Notes: generated by a model not told the origin, from the sequence alone. A DNA stretch of 64,000 bases from Cyathus striatus (GCA_025738555.1 JAOVFP010000006.1:806001-870000), one strand, 5' to 3'. Positions 1 to 12,900 are shown, counted from the stretch's first letter. A program made the numbers and translations.

Positions 1-1440
1 TTTTAGGGGTTCAAAAACAATGAAACAGGCGAGGAAGACCTCGGAAGAACAGGTAAAAGACCAGAACCAGTGTCATTCGGCTAAAGAGAGTTGCGAAACA
101 TACAGCATTGAGTCATTGACCCACCATCTGACAGCCTAAAAATGTTGAACCTATTGAGTATTTGAACGCGTAGAGTTGAATGACGACTAGAAGCCAATCG
201 ACTGAGGATGTGCGTATGGTATGAAAAGATCGAGCAGAGCCTACAGGGAGCACTCTCGGCGTAAGCCATAACGCGGTACGCGTTACGGGTAGAAGACCAA
301 TGATTGCTGTGTCGCTCCCTATTGGATTTGCGTGCTAGTTCGTTGGCAGCGTGTATCACCGGTTGCCAGCATTCGTTGGCAGTCTGTGCATCAGGATGAA
401 AGAATCTATGTTGAAAAGCGCGAAGCCCCACGACAAAAAAAATATGTTTTTTCATCTGGAGGCACCAGCCTAACTTACTGATTGAGCATTGTCCGTAAAG
501 CTAGCTTCAAGTTTAACGAGACAAAAAACAGCGATGAACCTGACAATTTGATATGTCAAATTTGTGTGTGCTTATTTACTGGCTGCATAGAAGTATAACA
601 TTTAACAGCGTTGAAACGTTCAACGGCCTGGGCGCGCTCAAACTCGGAGTCAATTAATACCTGCTCAGACCAAGCTCGGGCTTGGACCCAACTTTCCAGC
701 TTAAGTATTCAATCACTCATTGTCCTACTTTTTCAAGTATAATATCCGCGCTTTTATTACTCAAGCTCCTTTCACTTTCCAAGATTATTGGTTGGCTGCC
801 CAATACTTAATCTGATGTGATGATTCGATGGGCGTACCGGAACTTGCATGGAACACGCTTACATATCTGAAATTCCATCGTCATACTCAAGTCATAATAT
901 GGCCGCTTACAGAAGTTTCTCCTCGATTCAGATCCTTCTATGCTGAAGATCTTTGCTGAGGATCTTCGCCTATCTGGTTGTACCTTCGTTACCGTCTACT
1001 ACTTGAAATTGGCTCTTCTATGCTCTACAAGGAAATCTAATGCTTATACATAATTACGTTTACCTCTCGTACTATGCGAGTGGCTACGACACTGCACAGC
1101 GCAAGGCCTCTCATTTATTGAAAGGCCATATTGAACATATTTATTGTGATTGGTACACTAAACTTGATGCGCTGAAGGCTTAAACTCATCTTTGATAACG
1201 AATAGGCCAACCCTGTATATATAGATTGTCCATCAAGTGAGGCTTTAGCGAAGAAATGGAAAATCTTCACATCACTTTATTCCCAGTTACGACTCACGAC
1301 TCAGGTCTCGGACGCCGCGCTCAAGGCTGGAGCGGGTTGTGAAGCTCTCTTCTGTATTTCTCCCACAACGGACCTATCCAACTGTCTCTCGTTATTAGTC
1401 ACTTTGGCGCCCAACGCTCTTTATTTCCTTCTCTTTATCT
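1..1440. other. Upstream region, no gene recognised
   Basis: No convincing gene is visible. An open frame on the minus strand at 81-455 has no recognisable domain and lies in the repeated left edge of the duplication. From about 1030 the sequence matches the region before the second copy of the membrane-protein gene and probably holds its promoter. A stretch tgtatatatagattgtcc near 1213 lies about 225 bases before the start codon, and the matching site is kept upstream of the second copy. Confidence 0.5.
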
Positions 1441-2367
1441 ATGGCTGTCAGAGTCGATGATAGAGACAGCTCTATCTCGTTTAGAAAGGGTGTCTGGACC
1501 AAACATGGCTCGAGTAATGAGTACCAGAGCACAACGGCTTTGACTCGCATGCAAAATACATATGTAGAATTTAAGTTCAATGGTACGTTATCGAGTTTTT
1601 CAGATTATTTAAGCTGACTTTCTTCTAGGGACATCCGTCGCTGTCTATGGAACTATATCAGACTCTGGAGTTTCGATAACACCTGCCGTTTCAACTTATC
1701 AAATTGACAGTGGGGCGATTTCCACATATTCTACACCAATCGAGAGTACAGTACAGTACCAGCAGCAATTCTTTAAGGCTTCTGGATTAAAGCTTGCAGA
1801 ACACAAGCTTCTGGTGACGATTACAAGTGAAAATACGTGGTTCTGGCTCGATTATATCGAATACTTGCCCAGCACTGTTTCTCCCATCATCAGTGGCGCT
1901 TCCAGTTCGTCATCTGCGTCTTTTTTGGCTTCTATACACTCCACATCGTCTGCTTCCCACCTCTCATCAAATATATACATTGACGCCTCGACTACAGTAT
2001 CCTCCAACCCTAGCTCGCAAACCCAACATACTACGTCCTCCGATGGAGTGACACCCAACAGCCAATCTACTTCTGGCGGTTCTGTAGATGTCACAACTGT
2101 AGATGGTTCTTTACGCCCACCAGTTGCAGCAATTGCTGGTGGGGTCGTTGGTGCTATATTACTTCTGGTCGCAATCGTATCAATGATATTATTCAGCATG
2201 AAGAGGAAGAGGAAACGCATGGATGCTCTAGCACGCGAGAGTACATGTTCGTCCAGTTTATTCCCGCTTCATTTTATAATATAAGTTGACGTTCATATTC
2301 AGTCTGGCCCGCACCAATACGAACCTCAGACGTAACTTCATTTAATGCAGCAGATCAACTTTCTTAA
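1441..2367 (+). CDS. Single-pass membrane protein with lectin-like ectodomain
   Basis: Three exons can be joined: 1441-1582, 1629-2240 and 2303-2367, giving about 272 residues. The N-terminal ~130 residues (SVAVYGTISD, STYQIDSG, YQQQFF, FWLDYIEYLP) match a beta-sandwich, carbohydrate-binding-like ectodomain that I know from many Agaricomycete proteins of unassigned function. A Ser/Thr-rich linker (about 135-215) follows, then one membrane helix (VAAIAGGVVGAILLLVAIVS) and a basic KRKRKR stop-transfer. No classical signal peptide is seen, which is usual for my recollection of this family. Intron 1 is GT-AG, 46 nt. In-frame TAA at 2365 ends the protein early: the same frame stays open from 2368 to 2697 and matches the cytoplasmic tail of the second copy, so the tail seems lost by a nonsense change. 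A surface-sensor role is inference only. Confidence 0.72.
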
Positions 2368-2697
2368 ATACATTCTATACCTACAATATTGCAAGCCGAT
2401 GGAAGTACACCAGGCTACTCCAGGATGGAAACCCCCTATACATCAGCTAATTCCAGAACAGCATTGGCGTCCAACAGTGAAAGATATTCGCAAGATATTT
2501 ACACTGCCACACCCTTGCCCAGTGGAAAGTTTGTTGGACAACATTTGAATACCGTGCAGTCAAGTAACGGCCTTGATAGTAACAATACGGATAATGCATA
2601 TCAAGGCGGCTTCGAAGAGACCCCTTCAGCGTATCAACCTCCTATCTCAGGCCCTTTCGCGTACCCCATGGAAAAATCCCTTGAAGACCGTATTTAA
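2368..2697 (+). pseudogene. Cut-off cytoplasmic tail of the membrane-protein gene
   Basis: The reading frame of exon 3 continues without another stop to 2697 after the TAA at 2365-2367. It encodes a tail (TPGYSRMETPYTSANSRTAL, then LASNSERYSQDIYTATPLPS) that aligns with the tail of the second copy at about 22290-22430, where the equivalent codons are tct tcg rather than tct taa. This supports a recent point nonsense change, or an alternative intron that removes it (gt at 2332 to ag at 2395 would shift the frame, so it is not a good rescue). Confidence 0.55.
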
Positions 2698-3479
2698 TCG
2701 TAGAAATAGCACCCGTCTCATGCTTATTTTTTTACATATCTGGCTGGGGCGAAAGCCGACACTTGGGACTTTCTTTTCTTGAGGTATAGTTTGGGTTTTG
2801 CTTATACTTATTAGTAGTGACATTCATTTGTACTCACTTAAGACGTGATTGATGTTCCACCTGCAAGCTTCTAATCATCATTATCAACTTATCAACCTGC
2901 CCCAATACTTGCCTTATCTCTTGATGAAACGGCGCATTGAATATTCATCAGACTTCAGACAGAGATCACTAAATCGAACGGAGATAGACACCTACCGAGC
3001 ACGGCAAATGTACATCGTTCATTTGACATTTAGTGGCAGCTCAAACGAGATGCAAAGGGCCTTTTTATGGTGACAAAGGTGCTCTTAATATGTACAATCT
3101 CATGTTATTTATATATAGCTCTGTTTCAGAGGGAGACAATTTTGAATATCTAGTATTTTAAGCTGCTGCCCACTGCGATTGATTTGTTGATCTTTAGACG
3201 AGAGTCGCACGTTGGTTTAACAGGGATTTGATTTAACTTTTCCTTTTTGTCGAGTTATTGACTCCGTGTGAGCAAGAATTTGGACTTGACTGGAGCACCT
3301 CTACGTTTAACTTCACCTTATGCAACTGCTGTTGACTCATAGTATGGGCTCTATCAAGTTTATCCCTGTTCCACCTGCCGCAGTGCATGAGACATTTACA
3401 GGATTGTGCAATCCGCGCCACCTCCTTCACCATCCATCATCATAGGCACTGTATAATGTAAGTATTAAAAATCACACAA
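2698..3479. other. 3' flank of the membrane-protein gene
   Basis: No gene. Most of this stretch is repeated, with substitutions, at about 22530-23345 downstream of the second copy, including tgagacatttacaggattg near 3389 and 23269. Small open frames here are not preserved between the two copies. Confidence 0.6.
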
Positions 3480-3744
3480 ACCAGACCCAGTAACATTCGG
3501 CTAAAAAGAGGTACTCAACTACAGGCTACAGTATTCGGATCCGCCATCTGACAACCTGAAAATGAAGTTAAAACTGTTAGATTTAAACACATGGAGTTGA
3601 ATAACAACAAGAAGCCAATCGACTGACTCGGAGGTTGCGTGCAGTGACTCCACAAGTTATCTACAAGTCCAATAGGATCTTACAGATTTGTGTGCGTTTA
3701 TTTACTAGTAATTTGGCGGAATTTGAATAAACAGTTTTGAACAC

Positions 3745-5740
3745 CGCGTTCAAAACCTTGCTCAAACCTGCTCAAACCTGAACTTGACTTACAGTCATTG
3801 ATGGTGATCTCGGCCACCTAAGATCAAATTGAGAAATGAGACATAAAAACTTCCGTTTCCTGCTGTCCCTTTATATTAGAATTGTAGTCCACCTTCCAAA
3901 GAATAAATTGAGACCTTTTTTGCAATTTTTGGATGCTCCAGTGTGGTGTTATGAATATTTTTTTAAACCAGGTGCGATCTTGGTGTAGAGCAGGCAAAGT
4001 GCCTGTGATGCGAAACACGATATCTCGGACATCTGAAGATGTTCCAATTGCGATTACGTAATCGCGCATCACGCTGGAATGACGCGCCCATACGTGTTCC
4101 ACTTGTCTCAACTTATCCTCCTCTCTCCGCTCACCCTGTCCCGGACTTTCCTCAAAATGTACATCTTCGTGCACCGCTCCGACATCATACCCAGTTCTAG
4201 GGATCGTTTCGACTCACCAAGACGTCCCCGCCGCCGCTCGCAGTACAAACCCTGAACTTTGACATCGGAAACTTTACATGGACTCAACACTATTCCTTAT
4301 AATGGACTCCCTGGACTACATCTCATTCATTTCTTGTGTTTCAGCTATGATACCTGTCTTTATTATTCATTTCTAATCCGAGATCATTGCTCACTAGAGT
4401 CCCGGAGTGACTTATTCATTTTAGGATTAGTTGTTTACTCTCTGTATATAAACCACTGTATTTTCTACAGCTTGGTTAATCAACTTTTACACTGTCTTGT
4501 ACTCGAAATCTAAGTCTACAAAACCATCTCTAACGTTTCACTGTTCACTTTCCCAACTTTACACTCACACAATCACTCATCCTCTCTAGAACTTCCTGTT
4601 GAAGTTCTATCTCTCTTGTTATGTCACAAACCTCTCATCTTATCTTCCTGACTCCCTTCCTTCTCACCTTAGAACACCCCAGTCAGATGGACATCTCAAT
4701 GACTCACATTTTGTCTTTGTTTAGGTACGCCCAGCAGACTTAATACCTCTTCATTGGCCAAAACTAGGAAGCCGGTCACAGCGTGGGAACAAACCCTTGC
4801 AGTGCTTGCGCAATCCATTTTACTGAAGGCAAAGGGCAGAGAGCACGAGTCAACAGGCTGCCTAATCACACTAGATAAGATAAGATAGTAAGCGGTCAGA
4901 TACTCCCAATAAGTAAATATTGCTTACTCTGTTGCTCACTGTGAAATGCCTCCACAAAGGCTTGTGAAATGTAATTTAGATCCTATTCATTAAGTTTCGG
5001 ACCTTTACTCACAGATTGAAAGCCTATTTCGAAAATCCCTCCATTTGACATTTCTATGTCCTGTAAATGGATTTTTTTCGGTCTCATCACTCCAGCACCT
5101 CAAATAAAATCGTAAAAAATGCGAAATTTGTACTGATATGTTGTGAATAATATCATTAACATATGTGATAAATTTGAAGGTCAGTGTTCAACTACACAAT
5201 CTACAGGAGTGCTCTCAACTTGTGGTATGAGGGATGTGGAATATACCTTACATACAAACTTAAACATTTATTACAAAATTTAAACATTACAATTATGCCA
5301 TAAAACTGTTGTAAAAGTCTTCTTTGGAACCTGAAGAGTGGATGTGATAAGTTGCTGTACTGAAAGATATACTTAGACAGTGACAGTACGGTAGATATGA
5401 AGCAGCTGATGGTATAAATATAGCCAAACTGATGATATCATAGAAAAACGAGACATAAAGTTGCTATAACTTAGCCAAACCTGCATCATTCTACATATAA
5501 ATTGAAATATAGCAAGGTGATACACATGTGATTATTATTGTGGTTTTTTTTTTGCAGCGGACTGACTTGTTCTTTCAAAAATTCCATGCTGACCAATTGC
5601 TCAGTCTGACCGAGTACCTGATTATGTACTGTACTAACTTCAAAACTTTCCAACTTATGCAGTTATCATTCTACTGTGTTGTTAGCACACAAGCTCATTT
5701 ACTTCTACAAGACTATTTTTGGCTTCTCAATACCAATAGT
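3745..5740. other. Unassigned DNA interrupting duplication unit 2
   Basis: This stretch has no counterpart in unit 1. It contains a minus-strand open frame (3824-4174, about 116 codons) with no domain I know, a pyrimidine-rich stretch with a TATA-like tgtatataaa at 4442, and from 4860 on AT-rich sequence full of stops. It could be a decayed transposon, but I found no terminal repeats. Confidence 0.4.
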
Positions 5741-6151
5741 TACTCGTGGAGCACGCTTATATATACGTAATGCAACTCCAATGCCTATATACATTTGCCT
5801 CTTGGAGAGCAAGGTCTCCCATTGATTGAATGGCCACCTTGGATATATTTATTACGACCAGCATGCTGAAGGCCTAAACTTGCCTAAACTTGTCTTTGAT
5901 AATGAATAGGTCAACCCTGTATATAGATTGTCCATCAAGTAAGGCCTTCAATGGCGAAGGAATGAATGGTCCTTACATCAAGGTATTCTTTGGTCACAAT
6001 TCACGAGTCCGGTTTTGAATGCCACAAATTGAGCTTGAGGCTAGATTGGATTGTCGTTCTTTTCCCTGTTTCCCCCACAATGAATCCATCCCATCTCTCG
6101 TTTTATTAGCCACTTTAGTGCCAAACACTCTTTGTTTCCTTCTCTTTATCC

Positions 6152-6293
6152 ATGGCTCTCAAATTTGATGATAGAGACGGCTCTATCTCGTTTAGAAAGG
6201 GTGTCTGGACCAAACATGGCTTGAGTAGTGAGTATCAGAGCACAGTGACTTTGACTTGCATGCAAAACACAGATGTAGAATTTATGTTCAATA
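6152..6293 (+). pseudogene. Exon 1 of the second membrane-protein gene, cut off
   Basis: This exon encodes a start closely matching the intact-looking copy at 1441 (ALKFDDRDGSISFRKGVWTK versus AVRVDDRDSSISFRKGVWTK). A donor (gtacat) follows at 6294, and about 50 bases of the intron are still recognisable. At 6347 the homology stops abruptly. The rest of the gene resumes at 20932, 14.6 kb downstream, so this is half of a gene split inside intron 1. The unspliced frame runs to a stop at 6353-6355. Confidence 0.75.
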
Positions 6294-6346
6294 GTACATT
6301 ATTGAGCCTTTCAATTGATTTAGACCAACTTGCTCAGTCTCATTGT

Positions 6347-7834
6347 GAGGCATGACAAAAAACAGTGTCAGTGTTTTGCTTCTGAATAATCAGATCAAGA
6401 TCAAACAGAGATGTTCCTAAAACAAGCAACTCACTCGGTGTGTGCACTCTGTACATATCCCACAGTCATGTGATCAGTGCATGCCCATTGTGCCAAGTTG
6501 GTACTCCTGCTGCACCTCATCCTTTATTCCCATGCCATCTACTCTGTGCATTGGGGCCTCAAGCTTGTCACTTAGAGGTGAAATTTTGTTGTATGCATAG
6601 CATTAAAGTAGTAGCACAGCAGGATATGCAAAAATTTAGTTATAGACTAGGATATTTTGATGGACACTATTCTATTTTCTGTACTATGAAGTGTGAAGTT
6701 AATATAGTAGCAGTGAGATAATCCACTTTGAGTATTTAATGCAAGTTACTGTATCTGCATGTCATTTATCATATGTATCGATCTGGCCCTTAAGGAATTT
6801 GGTTTTATTGTAGCAAGAATTATGTAACTGGTACACTTTTGATCATGTTGACTACATAATACATTCCATTGACTAAGTAGTACTCACACTATGTTTTATT
6901 AAATGATGTGTATTTATGTTGTATACGAGTCAGATAATTGTTTGTTTTATGAAAAATTACACAGTAATAAGCAAATATATAATATATGATATTCATGCCA
7001 GTCTCGGAACATACCTCACTAAGATATATCTTTTTGCCTGCATCATTGTCGACAAACCAGTTGAGATCAGTAAACACAATGGGCCAAGAATTATTAGCTA
7101 AATTAGACATTTGTAAATCAACTGTTGATCTCTAAAATTAGTTCCATACCTATTGAAGCTTTGGTGGAGAAAAAGGGCAGCATGTGCATGTCAATAAAGT
7201 TGACTGCCGCTAGTACATCCATACTGTTATATCCATGCCCAGCTATATCGTACTGATGTTGTCATGGGTGAAAGTTGATTTCACATAATGACATGAATAC
7301 AGCTAAATCACTCAAAGATAGAAAAGCAAACACTTAGAAAACTTAATAATACCTTAACAAACAACACTTAATATGCACTTCTATTACACTATTAATCAGG
7401 AAAACCATACACAAGTAACTAATCAATACACTAACAAATAAAGCTACATAAATACTAATAGTCCATCACCAATCAGAACAATTATACACAAACAAGTAAC
7501 TACAATACCAGCTCATTATTAATCAAGATAAACATACACAAATACTTAGTCATACTACTGGACCAGCACTAATCAGAATAAACATCATCATACAAACAAC
7601 TACACCAAGACTAATATATACAAACAATTATACCCTGTACAAAATAAGAAAGCCTTCAGGTACAAACAAAAGAGTACCATTGTTCTCAAGAGCTATTAAT
7701 AGCACAACCATTGTGCTAAATATACCCATTGTTCTTTCAAGTACTATTAATAGCATTTCTATTGTGCTAAATATACCCATTGTCTAAGATGCTGACTCAT
7801 GCATCCTAAATTGGAGAACAATGGAGAAAAGGAT
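6347..7834. other. AT-rich inserted DNA left of the chromovirus
   Basis: Part of the 14.6-kb insertion. No gene is supported; a frame at 6440-6721 has no recognisable domain. From about 7320 to 7700 the strand is very poor in G, with many variants of aatacaca/aaacaa. Near 7690-7790 a short segment around tattaatagcac is imperfectly repeated (two copies of tgtgctaaatatacccattg). This is probably an older decayed element that the chromovirus later entered. Confidence 0.5.
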
Positions 7835-7839
7835 GACTC

Positions 7840-8605
7840 TGTTATATCCATGTCCGGATACATCGTGCCGACGTTCCCACGTGACCTTCTAACATACCCG
7901 GTCCGTTCCCGGAACGTACCCGCTTCGGGTTTACACTTCCCGACGTTCCCGCCCGGGAACGTACCCGGAACCCGTCGGGTTTTCTATCGGGTATCCCGGA
8001 TACGTACTTTCTCTTATGACGGCCTCACCGCGTCATCATTCTATTACTCCTCCCTTCCATTCCTACTTATACGTTTCATTATGGCCTTTGTAGATTAGTT
8101 CCTTATTCTTCATTCTGAGCGCGTCATTTGCGCCCCTACTCCGCTTTGCCAAGACTTCATTTCCTACTTACTCCTTTGACTTGTCCTTTGTATAATACTT
8201 CTACATTCGTATCTACAGGTTCCTACTTAGTATAAGTAGTCTTCCAGTTGTAATAGGTAGTCTTCAGTATTCGTATCAACTCTGTACACTTTCTTCCTAC
8301 TCTAAGTTCCGAAACCCGCTCCGGGTTTTCCTTCGGGTTTCTCTCCCGCTACCTAGTGTAGTGGCGAAGCCTTCTCTTATACTCTAGAACGTCTTCCTTT
8401 GTTACATATCATCTTACTCGAAATACGAACCATTCCCTGGGGATATCCAGGCGGCGCAGCACACAAGCTGAAGCCACGGTTCTTTCCGCACTCCCGCTCT
8501 ACGTTTCCGCACCCGTACTCACTTCGGGTTTCCGTTATAGTTCTCCCACACCCTCCGGGTGTCTTCGCAACCACTTCTAAGCAGGAAGAGAATCGGTACG
8601 TAACA
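7840..8605 (+). repeat. 5' LTR of the chromovirus (766 bp)
   Basis: Direct repeat of 14670-15433. It begins tgttatatccatg and ends cggtacgtaaca. Comparing row by row I saw no substitutions, and two single-base differences: a C run at about 8132 and the cc of gttccgaa at about 8309, each one base shorter in the 3' copy. The sequence is rich in short palindromic CG-containing words (for example cgttcccggaacg). Confidence 0.95.
8231..8276 (+). promoter_or_regulatory. LTR core promoter and self-primer
   Basis: A TATA-like tataagta starts at 8231. About 32 bases later lies tcagtattcgtat (8264-8276), which is complementary to the 13 bases at 8608-8620 just after the LTR. If the transcript starts at about 8263-8264, as the TATA spacing suggests, its very 5' end would be the primer, as known for Tf1. 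Start site and priming are inferred from sequence. Confidence 0.65.
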
Positions 8606-8607
8606 GT

Positions 8608-8620
8608 ATACGAATACTGA
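8608..8620 (+). promoter_or_regulatory. Self-priming primer-binding site
   Basis: atacgaatactga, two bases after the 5' LTR end, is the exact reverse complement of 8264-8276 in the LTR. No TGG-type tRNA match follows the LTR. This is the arrangement of self-primed Ty3/gypsy elements (Tf1, sushi). Confidence 0.7.
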
Positions 8621-8641
8621 TACCTTGGATATCTCTTTATC

Positions 8642-9930
8642 ATGGCTCCAACTGGGACTTCGGTTACTCGCACAGCGCATACCGCTAGTCATACCAATGC
8701 TGTGGGTGCTCGTGCCACCCGTGCAGCTACGAGGCAACAGCCTCCACGGAGTACTTCAGGTTCTCTACCTTCTACACCGTCTCGGGTTACACCCAGCCCA
8801 GCACCACCTCCTAGTGCTACTTTCCTGGGTCCACCCTCGACTTCCGCTCAGCTACTTTCTGTTCCTGCAGCCGGGAACCTCGGATCCGCTCAGGCTCCTC
8901 CGGATGGCACTCCACCGCCATACGGTACAGTCGCAGCGGAACGGGACACTCCCGAGGGTCACGGCTCCGATGGTGGTACCATTGGACCGCCACCTCCACC
9001 TCCTTCTCAGCCCAATCCTCCATCTCCACCATCCTCAGACTCAGGGGATGATGGTGATGAGGATGATGTCGACAATCCCAGGCGCACACCTCTTGCGCGC
9101 CACTCCGGGAAGACCGGCTTGCGAAGCTCTTTTGAGAGTTGCGGAATCCGCCCGGGTACATCGGGAACACGTCGGGAACGCAACGTTCAAAAGCCAGATA
9201 CTTTTGACGGTTCCAGTGCTGAGAAGTTGGAGCAGTTCATTACTCAATGCCAAATTTACTTCCGGAATAATCCTTCCCAATACTCGGATGGACATTCCCA
9301 GGTCAACTTCGCTCTCGCATATCTTCGGGATACCGCGCTTCAGCTCGTTATGCCGACCCTCTCCAATCCCTATGCTGATGATGAGTTCCTTCACTCTTGG
9401 GAGGTTTTCGTCGTCATGCTAGAGGATAACCGGGTTAGCGAACCCGGAAGGGGATGCCGAGAATGATCTGGATGTCCTCGTTATGAAGGATTCACAGAAA
9501 CTGTCCAAGTATCTTGTACAGTTCAACAGGCTTGCACAGCGCACCGACTGGGATGATAAGTCCTTATGCCACCGACTCTATTCCGGGTTTCCGGGTCGCA
9601 TTAAGGATGAGATCTCTCATGTTGGGAAACCTACCACAAAGCGCGGGATGATTAAACTAGCTCAAGGGATCGATAGTCGGTACTGGGAACGCCAGTCCGA
9701 GCGTACGCGGGAATCCCACCAGCCTCGGGGTCCGCGGGTTCCGGATAGCTCTGTTAGAGCTACTACAAACCGCCCGCAGTCACCCCGGCGCCTTCCCGCC
9801 TCGTTTCGGGCCAATATGCACCCCGTCCGAGCTATCCCCACCGTGCTGGTAGTCACCCACCTCGTTCCTCGCAGCCTCCCCAACAGCGGAGGCCGGAATT
9901 GAATGACAAGGTTGGTCGAGATGGCAAACT
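8642..9930 (+). CDS. gag: Chromovirus gag, frameshifted as read
   Basis: The start at 8642 opens a Pro/Ser/Thr-rich N-terminus with an acidic patch (about residues 132-142), followed by the capsid-like core (FDGSSAEKLEQFITQCQIYF). The frame breaks at about 9430-9470 and continues in another frame from 9483 (KYLVQFNRLAQRTDWDDKSL) to about 9900, then shifts again before the zinc knuckle at 9970. Gag forms the virus-like particle and packages the RNA. The breaks lie in or near short G/C runs and the frames on both sides are otherwise open. Confidence 0.8.
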
Positions 9931-12900
9931 TTGCCACAAGAACGTCAGCGTCGCATGGACAACAATCTATGCTTGTTCTGCGGTAATCCGGGGCATCGCG
10001 CCAAAGAATGTCCCCGCTCTGCCTCTTCCGCGGCTAGAGCCCGGGCATCCGGAATATCCGCTTCGGCTCCTACGTCGGCTTCTGCGGGTCCCTCGACCCG
10101 CAGGTCCGCGCCTCTTTCCAACCCGGCTTCGGGTTCGAAAAATAGGGAGCGGTCCTCTGGACACCACACAAGCCGAGGACCGCGTTGTTCCCCTTGTGCG
10201 CAGCCGATGCAGGTAAGACTCAACGCTTCCGCTCTTTCCGACCCCAATGCCCTTCATATTCCACTTTGTAGTACCATCCATGCTCTCCCTACACCCTGTA
10301 CAGTTTCATATAGCGCTCTAGTCGATTCGGGTTCTACCCATTGTTTTATGGATTCATCTTTCGTTCGGACACATGCTATTCCTACCTCACCTACTCCACC
10401 TATCGCTCTCAGACTTTTCGATGGCACCACCAATCATGTTATAACCGAGTTCGTTACACTGCCTGTACTATTCCCTACCGGTGAATGTATTACAGTTGAA
10501 CTCTATGTGACACCTCTTGATTCCGTGTGTTCTGCAGTCCTAGGATACAATTGGCTCACCCGCTTCAATCCGTTGATTGACTGGGTATCGGGCTCATTAA
10601 CATTCCGGACTCCAGACACTTCCGAGCAACTTCCGCTCAAATCCGGGATCTCGGAACCAGGTTCTGCTTCCGAGGATCCATCTCCGGTCACCTCTGATGA
10701 GTCTCTGCCACCTCCTCCTAGCATTTCGCTAATAAACGGTGCCGCCTTCTCGCGTGCATGCCGTTTAGAGGGAGCACAGACTTTCCGTATCCAGCTTGGT
10801 GCTGTCGCTTCCGCCGCTGCCCTCAATCCAGAGGAAGCTCCGGATCTCTCTTCAATACCGTCTGAGTATCACGAGTTTGCTGATGTATTTAGCAAGTCCC
10901 GGGCAGATACACTTGCCCCTCACCGTCCCTACGACTTAAAGATCAACCTAGAAGAAGGTGCTTCACCTCCTGTAGGTCGGATCTATTCCCTTTCCCAATC
11001 CGAGCTTTCCGCTCTTCGGGAATTCATCGATGAACATATCCGGATCGGATTTATTCAACCTTCACGCTCTCCGCACGGGCTCCGTCCTTTTTGTCCGCAA
11101 GAAGGACGGATCGCTTCGGCTTTGTGTGGATTTCCGCGGGTTGAACGCTATTTCTAAAAAGGATCGTTATCCTTTGCCACTCATTTCAGATTTGCTCGAC
11201 AGTCCCCGTCGCGCCCGTATCTACACCAAGATCGACCTGCGTCATGCGTACCACCTGGTCCGCATTGCTGAGGACGATGAATGGAAAACCGCTTTCCGGA
11301 CTCGCTATGGATCCTTTGAATGGCTAGTCATGCCCTTCGGACTTTCCAATGCACCCGCGGGTTTCCAACGCTTCATGAACGATGTTTTCAAAGACCTTCT
11401 TGATGTGTGCGTCATAGTTTATTTGGATGACATCCTTATATACTCTGATAACCTTGCGCAACATCGCCAACATGTCAGGGAAGTTTTGCGTCGACTCCGG
11501 AAGCACGGGTTGTACGCGCGCGCGGATAAGTGTGAGTTCCACTCGGAATCCGTGGAATATCTCGGATATATACTATCGCCCAACGGTCTCACCATGTCTC
11601 CAACAAAGGTGAAGACTATTCAAGAATGGCCGGAACCAAGGAAAGTAAAAGACATTCAATCCTTCCTTGGGTTCGCTAATTTCTATCGGCGTTTTATATA
11701 CAACTATTCCGACATAGTTGTTCCGCTCACCCGCCTTACCCGGAAGGGTAATCCGTGGAACTTCTCGGAAAAATGCCGTTCGCTTTCACTGAACTTAAGG
11801 ACGCTTTCACGTCGGCACCCATTCTTACCCATTGGGTTCCCGACAAGCAGCTCATCGTGGAAACCGACGCTTCGGATTACGCGTTGGCTGCTATCCTGTC
11901 TATAGTTTCCGATGATGGCGAGATTCACCCTATCGCTTTCCACTCACGAACCTTTACACCTCCCGAGTTAAACTACGACACCCATGACAAGGAATTGCTT
12001 GCTATCTTCGAAGCATTCCAAGTCTGGCGTCATTACCTGGAAGGTTCCGGTTCACCCATTGACGTCGTCACAGACCACAAGAACTTGGAATACTTTTCCA
12101 CAACCAAGATCTTGTCCCGACGACAAGCCCGATGGTCCGAGTATCTTTCCCAGTTCAATCTAGTTATCCGCTTTCGACCCGGAAAACTCGGGGCGAAGCC
12201 GGATGCTCTGACTAGACGATGGGACGTCTACCCTAAAGAGGGGGATAGCGACTACGCTAAGGTCAATCCGCATAACTATCGTCCAGTGTTCACACAGGAA
12301 CAGCTTATCACTTCTCTCCGAGCAACATCACTTATTGTACCCGCTCTTCGCGCTAGTATCATCATGGACATTGAACAGTTACATACTGACATATTATCAG
12401 CTCTCCCTAATGACCCGGTCGCAGTTATCCGAATGCGGACTCCCGAGAATCGTTGGACTGTAACCCCGGACGGTTTCCTCCGTCTAGATAACCGGATCTA
12501 TGTTCCGGACTCCGGAACCCTTCGGCTTCGGGTTTTACAGTACAAACACGACCACCCGCTTTCAGGACACCTTGGACAGAACAAGACCCTCGAGCTAATT
12601 CGACGCGAATATACTTGGCCGCTTATACGGACGTTTGTAAAGGACTATTGTAAGTCTTGTAATACTTGCATGCGTTCTAAACCACAGCGCCACCGCCCGT
12701 ACGGAACCCTGAAACAACTTCCGGTTCCCGGACGCCCATGGCATTCGATATCTATGGATTTCATAGATCAACTTCCAAAATCATCGGCTTCCAAGTATGA
12801 TTCTATACTCGTTATCGTGGATCGTTTCTCCAAGCAGTCTATCTTCATTCCCACTCATACCACTTGCTCTTCTTCCGACCTTGCGCTTCTATTTGTACTT

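Larger units (their letters stand above)
60..3480. repeat. Segmental duplication, unit 1
   Basis: Sequence at about 60-215 (starting ccagaaccagtgtcattcgg) recurs with substitutions at about 3480-3640, so the DNA between is one unit of a direct duplication with a period near 3.42 kb. Homology to unit 2 is clear in the left edge, in the promoter and exon 1 of the membrane-protein gene (about 1030-1590 versus 5760-6345), in exons 2-3, and in the 3' flank (about 2920-3470 versus 22780-23345). This copy carries no obvious transposon. Seen directly; the exact borders would need an alignment. Confidence 0.75.

Noticed and set aside
3824..4174. Minus-strand 116-codon frame as a gene
   Set aside because: No domain, no second copy in the duplication, lies in unassigned inserted DNA; listed only as part of the region.
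6440..6721. 93-codon Cys-rich frame as a small secreted protein
   Set aside because: No signal peptide, no conserved spacing of Cys, inside AT-rich transposon remains.
9899..10281. Overlapping Arg/Pro-rich frames on both strands near the gag-pol border
   Set aside because: Shadows of the GC-rich gag C-terminus and protease region in other frames.
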